Below the pieces are notes generated by a model that was not told the DNA's origin, searched no databases, and saw only the letters and a program-made list of their open reading frames with translations. From positions 29,970,330 to 30,034,329 of the forward strand of contig NC_089312.1 of assembly GCF_036669915.1 (NCBI RefSeq): a stretch of DNA of 64,000 nucleotides. Reading direction: 5' to 3'. This DNA is from Pocillopora verrucosa (lineage: Eukaryota; Cnidaria; Anthozoa; Scleractinia; Pocilloporidae). Below are positions 24,359-35,480 of this stretch, one piece after another. The translations under genes were made by a program, and so were the position numbers. Position 1 is the first letter of the stretch, and every line of letters begins with the position of its first letter.

Positions 24359-24603
24359 TATTCCCGGTTCGAAGCTTCCTGAAAACCACGCGTAATTTAG
24401 GATCTAATTCATGTGCTAAGATGCCAACACCTTTTACATGTTGTCAGGAAAAATCCCGTCAGAGGTGAAAAGTACCGTAACTCAGCCAAACGACAATTCT
24501 TTTTTTCTTAACTTCTTACAAAGTAAGCCTGCCTAAGTGAATAGCTTTGTGAATATAAGTAAAGGAAATCGTATGAACGCGAGTGCATTTCGTGACTTAT
24601 GGG

Positions 24604-24687
24604 CACGAGTGATGTTTTGAAAGTTCTCAAAATTGCATGAGCCGTAGGCGAGTGCAATTTGAGAACTTTCAAAACATCACGAGTGAC
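24604..24687. repeat. Palindrome abutting a MITE
   Basis: Arms CACGAGTGATGTTTTGAAAG..TTGCA and its reverse complement, about 33 bp each, separated by GAGCCGTAGGCGAG. It directly precedes the MITE at 24694. Confidence 0.7.
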
Positions 24688-24693
24688 CATAAA

Positions 24694-24842
24694 TAATGGT
24701 AATTGAACTGAGTGGAGTGCAATTTGGGCTGAAATCATACGCGTGATTCCAAAATTGAACGAGCGCGCAGCGCGAGTTCGATTTGAAATCACAAGTATGA
24801 TTTCAGACCAAAATTGCACAACACGAGGTTCAATTACCACTT
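24694..24842 (+). repeat. Palindromic MITE, GAGTGGAGTGCAATT family, copy 2
   Basis: Starts TAATGGTAATTGAACTGAG and ends GAGGTTCAATTACCA, with a GCGCGCAGCGCG centre. Nearly a full hairpin. Copies 1 and 3 are at 1378-1552 and 61694-61830. Confidence 0.7.
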
Positions 24843-25030
24843 TATTACATCCGTTTTGAAATCGCCCAAATACAGGACTTGGTCAGTTCAAATATTTTAT
24901 TAATACAATACTGAGCTGGTTTGAAATTAAATTCATCCATTTTTTGGGAGGAAAAAATAAGAGTTTTGGAAACAAAAGTTGCAAAATTTGCCATATGATA
25001 CTCCATGTCTTTCATCTTCCTGCAATATGA

Positions 25031-25280
25031 TCGGTTACTTTAAACAAGCCTTGAAGTCTGATTGGTTGTTTTGTTTTTAGTGTAGCCTCCTCACTGGGTG
25101 GGGAAAAGATGCGATTTAAAGCAAAAAATGGTGCAATTTGTGAATAAATCGCACCAATTAGAGCCAATCAGATTACAGGGACCATCAGTGATTTCAAAAT
25201 GGGTGTAATAAATTAATAAATCGCACCAATTAGAGCCAATCAGGTTACAAGGACCACTATAGATTTCAAAATGGGTGTAA
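25031..25280. repeat. Dispersed repeat with tandemly doubled end
   Basis: Related to 20329-20490. The block AATAAATCGCACCAATTAGA through GATTTCAAAATGGGTGTAA occurs twice in direct tandem (about 25143-25211 and 25214-25280), the second copy slightly diverged. Confidence 0.65.
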
Positions 25281-25730
25281 CAAAGCCCAAAATTAATACG
25301 TGATACTTGAATTTTAGTGAGATTTGAAGTTCCCTTTTACCAGTAATTGAGATGTTTGAAATACTGGTTACATGATCTGTGAATGTATGCGTGCGTGAAG
25401 TGAAACCTTTGTCACCCTCCTTAGATCTAGGGGTGGATAGGCTTAAATTTGCAGAGGCTTTTGAGTGTGTTATCATTTTATGTTTTTGAAACCCATTGAC
25501 AGTCATGGTTCATTTTCATCTTTACCATGTTTATATCTCATTTTATTTGCCATTGCGTTGCATTGTTTTAAAGTACCTTATTTTGGCAAGACAGTATTTC
25601 TTGGGGTTTAATTTTTGCCATTTTGAAAGAAGGAATTAAATTTCACAATTTTTAGTATTTTTAACTTCATATTATTTTTCAAAAATTCTGAACTTTTTAA
25701 AATTCCTAGAGAATGTGGAACAACAATTAG

Positions 25731-25943
25731 CTTTAACTCTCTACTCCCAAGATCTGATTGTTAATTCTCCCCTGTAGCTGCTACACATTTCCTTGAAAAT
25801 TAGTTATGAAAACTTGGTGCTAGATCAAGATAGCAGCATCTACCTGATAAGTTTGAATATTCTCATTACCTGTTTGCTGCAGAAGGTATGGATATTGTTG
25901 GGAGAAGTTTTATGTTAATCACCTCTGGGAGTTAAAGGGTTAA
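25731..25943 (+). repeat. MITE family B, copy 1
   Basis: CTTTAACTC at one end and GGGAGTTAAAGGGTTAA at the other. Interior TTGTTAATTCTCC, GTAGCTGCTACA, GATAAGTTTGAATATTCTC is shared, reversed, with 50437-50645 in THYN1 intron 3. Confidence 0.65.
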
Positions 25944-27309
25944 ACAATACTTAAGAAACAATTATTTGCCTGTCAGTGAATGTTGATGAACAATCCCCTT
26001 CATCTAAGAACTTATTAACCAGTGTACACTTTGCCTTTGATGACTAATAGTTAGATATAGATAGAATTAGTAGATTTTGTTTCTGCATGAGTACATAATT
26101 CATATGAACAGTTTCAACAAATATTATAGGATTATTTTGAATATACAGGAAGGTCCCTTGGAATTATTACTCTAGATAATTGGCAAGAAGCAGACAAACC
26201 TTTTAACAAACTTAAATGGTTAAGTTGGTTGCTTTACCGTTCCAATGTTCAAACAATCTTTGATTGCATTCAAATCACTTTGAAAAGCAGGAATGAATCC
26301 TAATGTGAAAGAGAAAAGGGGTTTATTTCTATAATTGTCATCTGTATTTGCGTTTTAATTTTTATTAATCATGTAAGCAGTGTGTGCACATTAAGGGTGA
26401 ATGCATCACCCCAACAGGTGATTAAATAGTAGAAACTGATAAAATGAAAAGGAGAGAACTTAATTTCTCCTCTTGGAGTTAATCATTGTTGCCACAGTTC
26501 AGGAAAATTCACCTTGAGTAAGGAAAATTTAGATCTTTGAAATAAGTCAGTTAAAAGTGAAATCCCAGCAAAGATGAACTTATTTAATATCTTATTTTGG
26601 CCTCTAGGCCTCTTCATATTTGAATAACAATGAACTAATTATCACTGATCACTAATTTGGCTTTTGCAGTGAGAGATTTGATTCAAGTTTGAGTAGTTTG
26701 CTTTTTCAAGGGGCAATTTGTAATTGGCATGATGAATTTTAAAAATTCGTGATTGATTTTGTTCTTTCCAGGAATGTTTGTATTTCACAAGACATAATTT
26801 GCATTTGTTGTTTGTCAGGATATTAGTGAGCCACCTTGAATTGCAATTGATTTTCACAGTTCACAAGAGAAATGTTAAAAACTTAGTTAGTGCATGGTAG
26901 GTGATGTGAGCTTGGTTTCACTTGTAGTCATTTTCTTTCTATGGTTGGTATGGCCATAATTTTCGCTACTGAACCACTGGCTCCTCCTGTAGTCAAAGCG
27001 GTATTAAGCAGTTACCCATAGGGAATGGTGGGGTAACTGCTGAATACAGGTTTCAAAAAAGAGGGGTAATATAAAACATGATAAAAAAATGCCATCTCTT
27101 GCCATGGTTGACCACTTAGTGCACAAACACCAGCTCAAAAATACTACTAGTAATTGCTTAGGGTTAACATTCATTTTGGAAGAGAAACATGGATTGAATT
27201 TTACTTCTAGAGATTATTCTTATAGTTTCATTTGAGTGGGTCTGCTTTAAGTGACCATCAATGCAAGTGGAAGACAATGCAACCAGGCTGTTGGGATTCA
27301 GTAAAGGGT

Positions 27310-27450
27310 CACCATGACACCTTAATAGAGGTGATCACTTAATACAGGTGAAAATCACAGTGACAAGGAGGAAACAAATTTGCAACTTTGACAACCAATT
27401 TCTTAATACAGGGTATTGGCTTAATACTGTTCCACTTAATACAGGTGTAA
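27310..27450. repeat. Short CTTAATACAGG direct repeats
   Basis: CTTAATACAGG or close variants recur four times within about 140 bp. Related scattered motifs occur at 26990-27060. A small degenerate repeat array. Confidence 0.45.
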
Positions 27451-28218
27451 CTGTGCATCTGTTTAAACAGATGACTTTCATTTTACAATTAAAAACAATA
27501 CCAGTTGAAAAACATGATCATCATCAAGCCTGATTTTAAATTTATATATTTTACTTCCCTTACAGCATTGAATCATGTCACCTTTAGAGTAGAGATTAAG
27601 CAGTAACATTTCAATACTTCACCTGCAACAAACATAGAGTAACTTTCAGGCAATGGTACCATTTAACATCAAACATCGTGAAACTAGAAGCTTTATTTAC
27701 ATATAATGTATTGCTTCTTATATTAACTCTATGGAACGAGACAAAAAATGATGATTGCATGGAAAAATTAGAAATCTTTATTACCTAATCATTATTAGAG
27801 GGTGGTGTTCCATGTTGTAAACTTGATGTTTAATGCAGTTCCCTATTTGGAAAGCTTTTAAGGTAATAGAACCAATCTGCATACACATAATATTATATAT
27901 GAGTATAGACAAAAAAAAATTCAATTGTCACTGTAAATATGTTACTCAGCAAGTTTCAATCTGATATCATGATTGGTGGTCAAAGCTGCAGAACAGTGGG
28001 AATTTACTCAAAATATTTTAGCACCAAATGAACATTTAATTTTCCCTAACTCTCATTCAATTTTTTTGAAAAACCTGGGAGTGTTTTCTTGTTGTTCTGA
28101 ATACTCCGTGGTAAGAGTTTCAACAAATTTGTTGAGTTTTAGCTATCTTTTCCCCACCATGCCTAAGATGTTAGAAGGCAGGTGATGCACTGACCCAAAA
28201 ATATATTCTTTCTGTCTG

Positions 28219-28574
28219 TTGTCTTTCCACTTGAAGTTCATTCATCAATTTTTTTTAAATCCATCTCCACCAAAAGTGTGGACTGCAAAGCAATTCAAAA
28301 TCCAAGAGAGCTTGAAGCAGGGAAAAAAGTACATTGTACAGGGGAGGGACAAGAAGGGAACATCAAGTAAGCTTATGATGGTCAATAGAAAGCATCAATT
28401 TTTGTTTTAATGATATAAGGATCTTGACTATTGTTTCCCTCAATCATGTGTTCATGCAGAATTTGCAAGAGTTGATTTTTTAACGGAAGAAAAGGCTGTG
28501 AAATGGATCCCTCCAAAGTGGCTTTGTCACACATCCAGTCCCATCTCTTTTATATTCTGGGGGAAGATAGCTTA
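28219..28574 (+). pseudogene. Two-exon coding fragment, unrecognised
   Basis: An open frame ending at 28366 (A|GTAAGC donor) contains KVWTAKQFKIQESLKQGKK. An acceptor GCAG|AATTT at 28459/28460 restores the frame and gives FARVDFLTEEKAVKWIPPKW before a stop at about 28574. The join resembles the short N-terminal 'WL' module of transposon-associated metazoan proteins, but that is only an impression. No further exons seen; probably a gene fragment. Confidence 0.3.
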
Positions 28575-29239
28575 ACTCAACAAAGTCCTCTTGGGATCAT
28601 CAAGTATAAAAAGGTGGTTGTTAAATGGAAGTCAAAAACTTTTCTGGGAACTGGTTTTTACTGAATGATAAGCGGTAATAAACAACAAACCAGCCCCTTT
28701 TTGAATGCCAATACATTTTTGGTGTTTGATGGGTTGCAGTTTCAATGTTACCAAAGAGTAGTAATAGGGAAAATCACAGTTTTAAAAAAAGCAAAAAAAA
28801 ATTGCACAGTCTGTAGGGTTTGCAGTCTGTAGTCTGCAGTTTGTGTTTTATCATGACTGTCCTCACCCATTTAGTGTTTGTAAACTTTTACAAACTCAGA
28901 GAGAAATATCTTCTTTTTTATATTGTGGTATAAATGTAAAATAAAACAATACCTGAATTTGGTTTTTGAATGATATTATAAATTATCAAACCTTGCATCT
29001 GTGTTATCAGCCTCATCCTTTGCCTTCAGTCGATAACTCCAACCTCAGCATTCAATTTGATAATTCATAATATCATTCTCAACCTTATCCAATAATTGCT
29101 TAGCACCTGTAAATTGGGGCTAATGTGCGACTCAAGTTTCCTGCCATGTGGTGTCATTTGGAAATGGTGGCATCGATTCTCTACAAAATCACTTTGTTTT
29201 ATTCATTGTCTATAACATATTGAGAATCAAGTGTGTTAA

Positions 29240-29357
29240 TCAAACTATATCCCCTAGTTAATATTTTTCTGTCCTCTCATCAGCCTTCTGCTTATTAACG
29301 TATAGATATTGTGAGGAGAAATTTCTATTTTGGTCACTCCTTGGAGTGAAAGGGTTA
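29240..29357 (+). repeat. MITE family A, partial copy
   Basis: Right half only: GATATTGTGAGGAGAAATTT..TGGTCACTCCTTGGAGTGAA and a final AGGGTTAA. Compare 56579-56788. Confidence 0.5.
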
Positions 29358-30164
29358 AAGCTAAATGACCCACAAGTTAGAGGAAGGGGCTTCATTGTCT
29401 AGAAAATTTTGCTATTGCAATTGAACCCAGTGTATTTACTGGGTATCTCCTTTACAGCTTGAGAGGTTGTGTCTCCATTCATTGACCCTGGATGTGTCTA
29501 CCATGAAATAAATAAAACAATTCAACAAATAGATTGGATGTCTGTGTTTCTATTCAAAGATATATCACAAGTGACCTCAATGTGCTAAGAATAGACTGAA
29601 AAAGTGGCACTCGAGGTGTGGCACAGTAACTGATGTTCTTGCCACATATGAAGGTCTTCTGTGATCTGCTAACTGCACTGAGGTGCAACAACTTGGAGCC
29701 TCTTTGTTTTATGTCTTACAGAATCACAATTTTGTTAATGGTGTTATCATCTATGTCTAACTTCCACTAGGTCATTAGTTACACCCAACTGAAATATACT
29801 GTGTATAATTCAGTTGATTATTTTATTATTATATTGTTTGTCTATATTAATTATTTAATTAGTTGTTGTTACCAGAGGTTTGTGTACCCCCTGTCCACCA
29901 TATTTACTTCAAGGTTGTATTATAATGATTGTGACTCAAGACTGTTGCAATTCTTGTGAGCACCCAGTATCCTCAGCCACATTTACAACCACATCAATCG
30001 CCAGATATGTCTTCATAGTTAATTAAACTGTATTGAACCTAGTAGTTCATGACTAGAGTGAGGATTAATCATTTTAATCATCAAGGTCATGCTTGAAATA
30101 TTATTCTTAGTAATATTTATATATTTGTGATGTAATATCCACAGACAGTTCAAATCAAAAGGTT

Positions 30165-32412
30165 ATGGCCACCCCTCGTCCAAGGAAGATATTTCTCTGG
30201 TTATTTCCTTTGTTCTTATTGGCTACAATCCTGTCTGTGTACATCTTCAGTGACCATTTAACAGGGTATGTTTTGTGTGACATCATTGGAAAAGTGAAAC
30301 TTATCCATAGATCTGTACCTCTTTACTTTCTAAGAGAACCTTTAGGCAGCTAGGTTTAGTCACTGAGTGTGCAGTTAAAAAAATGCATTTCTAGATCTCT
30401 CCCTTCTAAGTCTGGTCACTTTTACTCCTGTTGGGAATAAGATATCCTTTGTTTAAGAATTATCACTGTTCAAAAAGTTCTTGAAGGGGTGCTTTCAAAC
30501 ATGAAAAACTGACTTGGTAATCTGAGGTAAGGCTTTGCACCAATAGCCTTGATGTAATGGCTGAAATTAGCAGTAAAAGCTCACTTTATTAAGTTTTTGA
30601 AACTATTGTGGTAGGTGCTTGTGTGTGTTGCCTGCAGAATGTGGAAATTGTTTTTAGTTTGTGAACTTTTGGGTATTGTTTTGTCATATGTAAATGGAAT
30701 GAGAGATCTTACTTTTTCCCCACAGATCTAAACATTCTGTTTCATGCAATGCTTACAACTTTGAGTTCCGGAAAAGCCTTGCAGAGGATCTGAGAGAAAT
30801 CCAACAAAAAGTAAGGAAGTCATTCCTGCATAAAGAAGCACCCTCGCCAAAACTACTTTTACAGTTGGAAGAAATTGTGAAACGGCTTGATCCTGAAGTA
30901 GATCTGGCAAGTGTGTTCACTCAGAAGGGTACTGATACTGACAGCTTGGATGTATGTCCAGAGGTATATAATGGGACAAAGTTTGGTTACCCCTTCTATG
31001 AAAAGGGTTGGGTATCAATCAGCTGTACCAATGTAAAACCTCTTCGCTCTGTTGTTAGTGTCCTGGTCAACACTATTGCATATCCCAAGCAAGATGAGAA
31101 CTATATTGAAACCGTTATAAAAGGCATAACAGAGACTTACCCAACAGTTCAGGTTTATTTGGCAACAGGAAGTGTCAATGTAATGAAAGCTGCCCAAAAT
31201 TATAAAAATGTTGATGTTGTTCTGATTGATAAAGCTCAAGTAGCTAAGGGATGGAACATTCTGGTTGGGAAAGCCTCTACTCCTTATGTGCTGGTTGCAC
31301 GTGATGTGTTTCACTTCACATGGCTAACACAACTTGAGAGGCAGATTCGTGTTACCAGTCAGACACCATATGTTGAAGTTGCTGGTGGATCATACCGTAA
31401 CTTCTCTGGTCACTGGAAAGCAGGATGTGTCCAAACTACAATGAAGAACTATGTGTTAAAGTACCAAGAGGGATACTTGCACTCAAAGAATGGGTGTATG
31501 TTATGTGACTATCTTCAGGGACCTTTTGTAACCAAAACAAGTCTGTTCAAGCTTGATGAGAAGCTTCCAATTCAAGTTGTGTTTGAAGACTGGTTTTCAA
31601 GTATTATTAAAAAAGGTAGCTTAGTCATGTCATGTCCAGATGCTATGTATTTTACAACAGACTACTGGTCATATTCTAAAATAATTGATAGAAATGTGTG
31701 GACACCATTGGCTAAAAAGTGGGAACTCAATCAAGTTTTATTGCCGGGAGGGGTAAAGCATTCCTTCTCTTGTGAGGATATAGGTGTTACATGCAAAGCC
31801 AAAAGCGAACTTCTCCCTTTGTGTTGCCTTCAAGAGTATGCTTATGCTTTAGCATTTTTTCAGAAATTTGCTGAAGCTCACAATTTCACTTTTGAACTTG
31901 ATACTGGTTCTGCACTGGGTGGTGTTAAGTTTGAGGGTGTGCTTCCTTATGACCTGGATGGAGATTTTATTATCTCGACATCTGGTTTTGACATCCTTGG
32001 GAAAACTGAAACAGTTGATTATTTCCAGAAAAATGGATACACTTTGGCAGATTATGAACCCAAAAAAGGGTACGCTAGACTTTTTTTCAAGAAGTTTTAT
32101 TTTGAGATATGGAGATGGGGGGATATGTCAAACAAAAGATATCTCCCACCAGAGCTACAGAAACAAGAAACTTTCACAAAAGCCAACATTGGTGGTTATT
32201 GGATAGATACAGCATTTAGTCCTGGTTTGTTCTCTAGGAATCGATATGGAAGAGAAATCCTCAAACACTCTCAATCTTGGATCAAGCTGGGCTTATCACA
32301 CAGCTTTATTGAATACAATCCTGGAGGCTTTGAGCTTTGTAAAAAGCCAGAGCATCATGCATGCATACACAATTTCCCTGCTGACGGCAACATTCCATTT
32401 ATGGTAAATTAG
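30165..32412 (+). CDS. FKRP-like LicD-family transferase, tandem copy 1
   Basis: Predicted type II Golgi membrane protein related to fukutin-related protein, which transfers ribitol-5-phosphate in vertebrates. Exon 1 30165-30265 encodes a short basic start and one membrane anchor (residues about 9-28); exon 2 30726-32412 encodes the rest; the join GG|A gives a 595-aa protein. After a stem comes a GT-A-like half (TPYVLVARDVFHFTW, GSYRNFSGHWKAGC), then the LicD half: LLPLCCL, FELDTGSALGGVKFEG, and the acidic motif Y-D443-L-D445-G-D447, equivalent to the DxD metal site of FKRP. Vertebrate FKRP is about 495 aa, so the stem and inserts are longer. Acceptor and substrate cannot be read from sequence. 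Copy 2 lies 10 kb downstream on the same strand with the same exon layout. Confidence 0.85.
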
Positions 32413-33759
32413 ACATGTGTAATGGTGCACAAAACTCATGAACAGTAAGACTGTAAGATGTCATGTATTATTGCCATTTTAATGTGTCAAGAAAAAATCT
32501 GAATGGTTGACTGAGGAGTAGTGGTTGAGCTTAGTTGTGTTAAGTATGTCACAACTTTCCCCTCTAATAGGATAAGACTTTAATTAAAAACAAATGCTAA
32601 CAGAAAAAAAAAACAACAACAACAGCGCAAATCAGTAAGGTCACGAGGAATGTCAGCGTAGAATCTATTGGATCTAGCTATCTAACGACTGGGAACTTAT
32701 TCTCACGAAAGGGAGGAAAGTTAAAGAATAAAAACGAATGAATAGGTGACAAGACAATCATGATTTTCTTCTTAACAAATTAATAAATCATTCAAACCGT
32801 GAACATTTCCTTAGTGACTCTTCGCGTTCTTGAGAGCTGCCGGGCTTTTCGAGGCCAGATTATTGACCCGAATAACTGCACAGAAAACCTTTAAGATGCC
32901 ATGGCAATTACACCGGTAAACGTGTAGCAACACTATAACCCATGGTTCAAGAGTTCAATTTACTATTAAGTAGAGAACAGCACATTGTTCAATAACAACG
33001 GAGAGCGCACATATCATGTGCAACAAAGTGGTCAAACGTCGGGCATGATGCGCTAGGGGATATTAATTTGGCTGCCCGTGTGTCAATTTCGCGCAAAATT
33101 TTAAGGAAGCTCCAGAGGGTTTTTTGACCGTTCGAGGTCTGGGTGTGAACATAGCGCAAGCTTCAAGTGTCAGTTTGAAAAACAAACATAGCCGCTCAGT
33201 ACGAAAACACAAAATTGCAAATAGCGAGGAAACTGCCTTTGTAACCCCTATTTTCCTCGGTAACATTGTGAAAATTTTGAGATATTTCCCGGAAGCAAAT
33301 TGAAAAATATTTAAGGCAAAGCCAAATTATCACTGGCGTGCGCCTCTTTCGTGGAGCCTAAGCTTAATAGCGAAAATAAATGGTCTGAACCTTGCTCATC
33401 GCCCCTTTGATAGCTTTTAATGATCTATGACACCTTAATTTAAAAAAATAAATAACAATCCCAACACCAGGGTAGTCCCATCAGAACGTAAGGCTCTGCT
33501 ATCAATAGGAGTCCTGGTGAATAGGATCCTAAAATAAATACAATGCACAATACAAAAATAATTATAAATGGTACTACTAATAATAATAACGGCGGCAAGA
33601 ATAATATATATGCTATCTAAATATCGAACAATACTATAAAAATCTATATATATACAATGGTATAAAAATCTATAAATACACACAAAATAAGGATCTAGTC
33701 AATATAAAATATTATGGAAAATTCTAATTAATTTGACTATTATAAACAACACATTCATG
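32413..33759. other. Spacer downstream of FKRP-like copy 1
   Basis: Begins with the 3' UTR of the gene and an A/CAA-rich patch near 32600. 33540-33720 is ATA-rich low-complexity DNA that may be the 3' tail of the neighbouring minus-strand LINE. No gene supported. Confidence 0.4.
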
Positions 33760-34389
33760 ATAATAAAAAGATTTCTTGGCTGTTTCGTTTCAAACGCGAG
33801 GCAAATGAAGTAAATTTCTCTGTCTTGTTCTGGTATTATTAAAATTGAAACATTGCTTAAAAAATTGAGGACAGTTACCAGAAATGCATTTATTAACTAA
33901 TTTAAAAGTACGTTCGTCTCTTCTCGACTGTAACTCAGGCCATTTAAGATCCATTAAAGCTTTGTCACTATCCGTAGATCTCGAAACAATTTTGAATGCC
34001 CTCCTTTGAAAATTATCCAGCAGTCTGGCATTGCCCACTCCACAACAGTTCCATACAGTGTCGCCATAGTCAAAAATTGGATGGATAAATGATAGATATA
34101 AAGTGTTGGCAGCATGACAAGTTAAATCTCTTCGTAATCGAGATAGCATACCTAATCTTTTGCCAGCTTTAGATAAAATGTACTGAATGTGGGGAGCCCA
34201 AGAAGTAGTCTCATCAAATATATTACCAAGATAAGTGAACATGTTTACCCGTTTTAAACTTTGTCCATGAAAAGTAATATCAAAGTATATTAAAGTTCAC
34301 ACGGCAACCAGGTGGACAATCAGACATAGTTTGATGCTACACTGGTTTGCAAATTTAATGAATGTAACCGAAGAAGTTACAATTCATAG

Positions 34390-34432
34390 ACCCAACGTTT
34401 CGACACTCCTGTCTAGTGCCTTCATCAGGGGT
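34390..34432 (-). ncRNA. Hammerhead ribozyme of the PLE, intact core
   Basis: Minus strand: stem I ACCC/GGGU, core CUGAUGA, stem II GGCACU/AGUGUC with loop AGACAGG, GAAAC, and cleavage triplet GUU. All required core bases are present. The opposite inverted repeat has stem II and GAAAC but lacks CUGAUGA, so only one end carries a full ribozyme. Confidence 0.8.
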
Positions 34433-34475
34433 GATCTAAACGCTGCAACAAGAGGTCCTTTTATATGATCACTAA

Positions 34476-34856
34476 TTAGTGGCCTTTTTTTCTGACGAGG
34501 TGTAAATAAGCGTCAGGAAGCGGACCGCCATCGTCACGATTTAAAGGAGCGTGGGCGGAGTTAATGTGCCAAGCCTCCAAACAAAGGCGCTGGTGGTAAC
34601 GCCGATTAGTGGTGATAATTTTAGAATTATCCCACCCATTTGTATGGTTGGTTAGGCATGTGTTCTCCGATAAAGCTGAATTTTCCTTTTTGCAAAGAAA
34701 AACCGCTTTTCGGTGCTCTTTTAACCGTGTACCAAACTGGCGTTTGGTCTGTCCGATGTATTCGTTGTCACAGTCATTGCAAAGAATAGAATAAATGGCG
34801 TCGGTTCGTTGTTCTTTCGTGACAGGATCCTTAGGTTTGGCGAAAATATGCCCCAA
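34476..34856 (-). pseudogene. PLE GIY-YIG endonuclease segment
   Basis: 126 codons: AIYSILCNDCDNEYIGQTKRQ holds the GIY-YIG-like signature (YSI..EYIG), followed by FGTRLKEHRKAV and CLTNHTNGWDNSKII. This is the nuclease that nicks target DNA in endonuclease-bearing PLEs. The frame is open to a stop at the left end, but it is detached from any RT. Confidence 0.8.
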
Positions 34857-35480
34857 AGTCTGAAAAGGTTGTTTTTTTTTTTTCTAGGCACTAGACAGGA
34901 GTGTCGAAACGTTGGGTCTATGAATTGTAACTTCTTCGGTTACATTCATTAAATCTGCAAACCAGTGTAGCATCAAACTATGTCTAATATCAAAGTCTTT
35001 ATGTTTGGACAGTTTAGAATGAGTTCCAAATAGCATGGCTTCAGTTTTGGTGGTATTAAGAAACAAGCTGTTTACTTGAAGCTATTCACCCAATGTATTC
35101 AGGTCCTGATTCAGATTGTCTTCGATGACTTTAGAGTTAGATCCGGCACAAAACAGAACGGTATCATCTGCGTATATAAGCACATTACAAATCTTAATGC
35201 AGAGGGGCGAATCGTTGATATGAATAACAAAGAGTAGAGGGCCCAATATGGAACCTCGTGGAACACCAGATGTTATGTGTGGAGGATCAGATGAGGCACC
35301 ACCGACGCCAACAACTTGGATGCGGCTAGACAGATAGTTTTCAAACCAGTTTAGCTCTTTGCCTTTGATTCCAAGAAAGTGCAGTTTCCTAAACAAAATA
35401 GAATGATCTATTGTATCGAATGCCTTACGCAAGTCCACAAAAACTGCTCCCGTCATAAAACCCTGATCAATATTTCGCCG

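Larger units (their letters stand above)
25944..30164. other. AT-rich intergenic stretch
   Basis: Besides the repeats and the small two-exon fragment listed separately, no gene is supported. The right end holds an acceptor-like ATATCCACAG just before the first FKRP-like exon (30145), so a 5' UTR intron and a distal promoter may lie inside this stretch. Confidence 0.4.
34287..34984 (-). mobile_element. Penelope-like element insertion, GIY-YIG end only
   Basis: 698-bp insertion in the LINE, flanked by the 12-bp direct repeat TAATATCAAAGT (34275-34286 and 34985-34996). Inside are 98-bp inverted repeats (34323-34420 and 34887-34984), a 36-bp tail outside the left one, a hammerhead and the GIY-YIG coding segment. 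The RT is absent, so the copy is 5'-truncated. Inverted, ribozyme-bearing ends and variable target duplications are typical of PLEs. Confidence 0.88.
33705..35480 (-). mobile_element. 5'-truncated LINE (non-LTR retrotransposon), split by PLE
   Basis: Minus-strand RT of the RVT_1 type: GAVFVDLRKAFDTIDHSIL, SGVPRGSILGPLLFVIHIN, the catalytic YADDTVLF, then after an interruption FTYLGNIFDETTSWAPHI and the C-terminal YLSFIHPIFDYGDTVWN. The reading ends at LHLPRV followed by TGA, but the frame continues NETAKKSFYYHECVVYN, so the stop is premature. The 5' part (endonuclease and N-terminal RT) is missing beyond about 35480. A PLE copy at 34287-34984 splits it between HKDFDI and FDITFHGQ. Dead copy; clade (CR1/L2/jockey-like) not resolved. 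Confidence 0.85.

Noticed and set aside
31868-32206. 112-codon frame inside FKRP-like copy 1
   Set aside because: Alternate frame of a clearly coding exon; no motif of its own.
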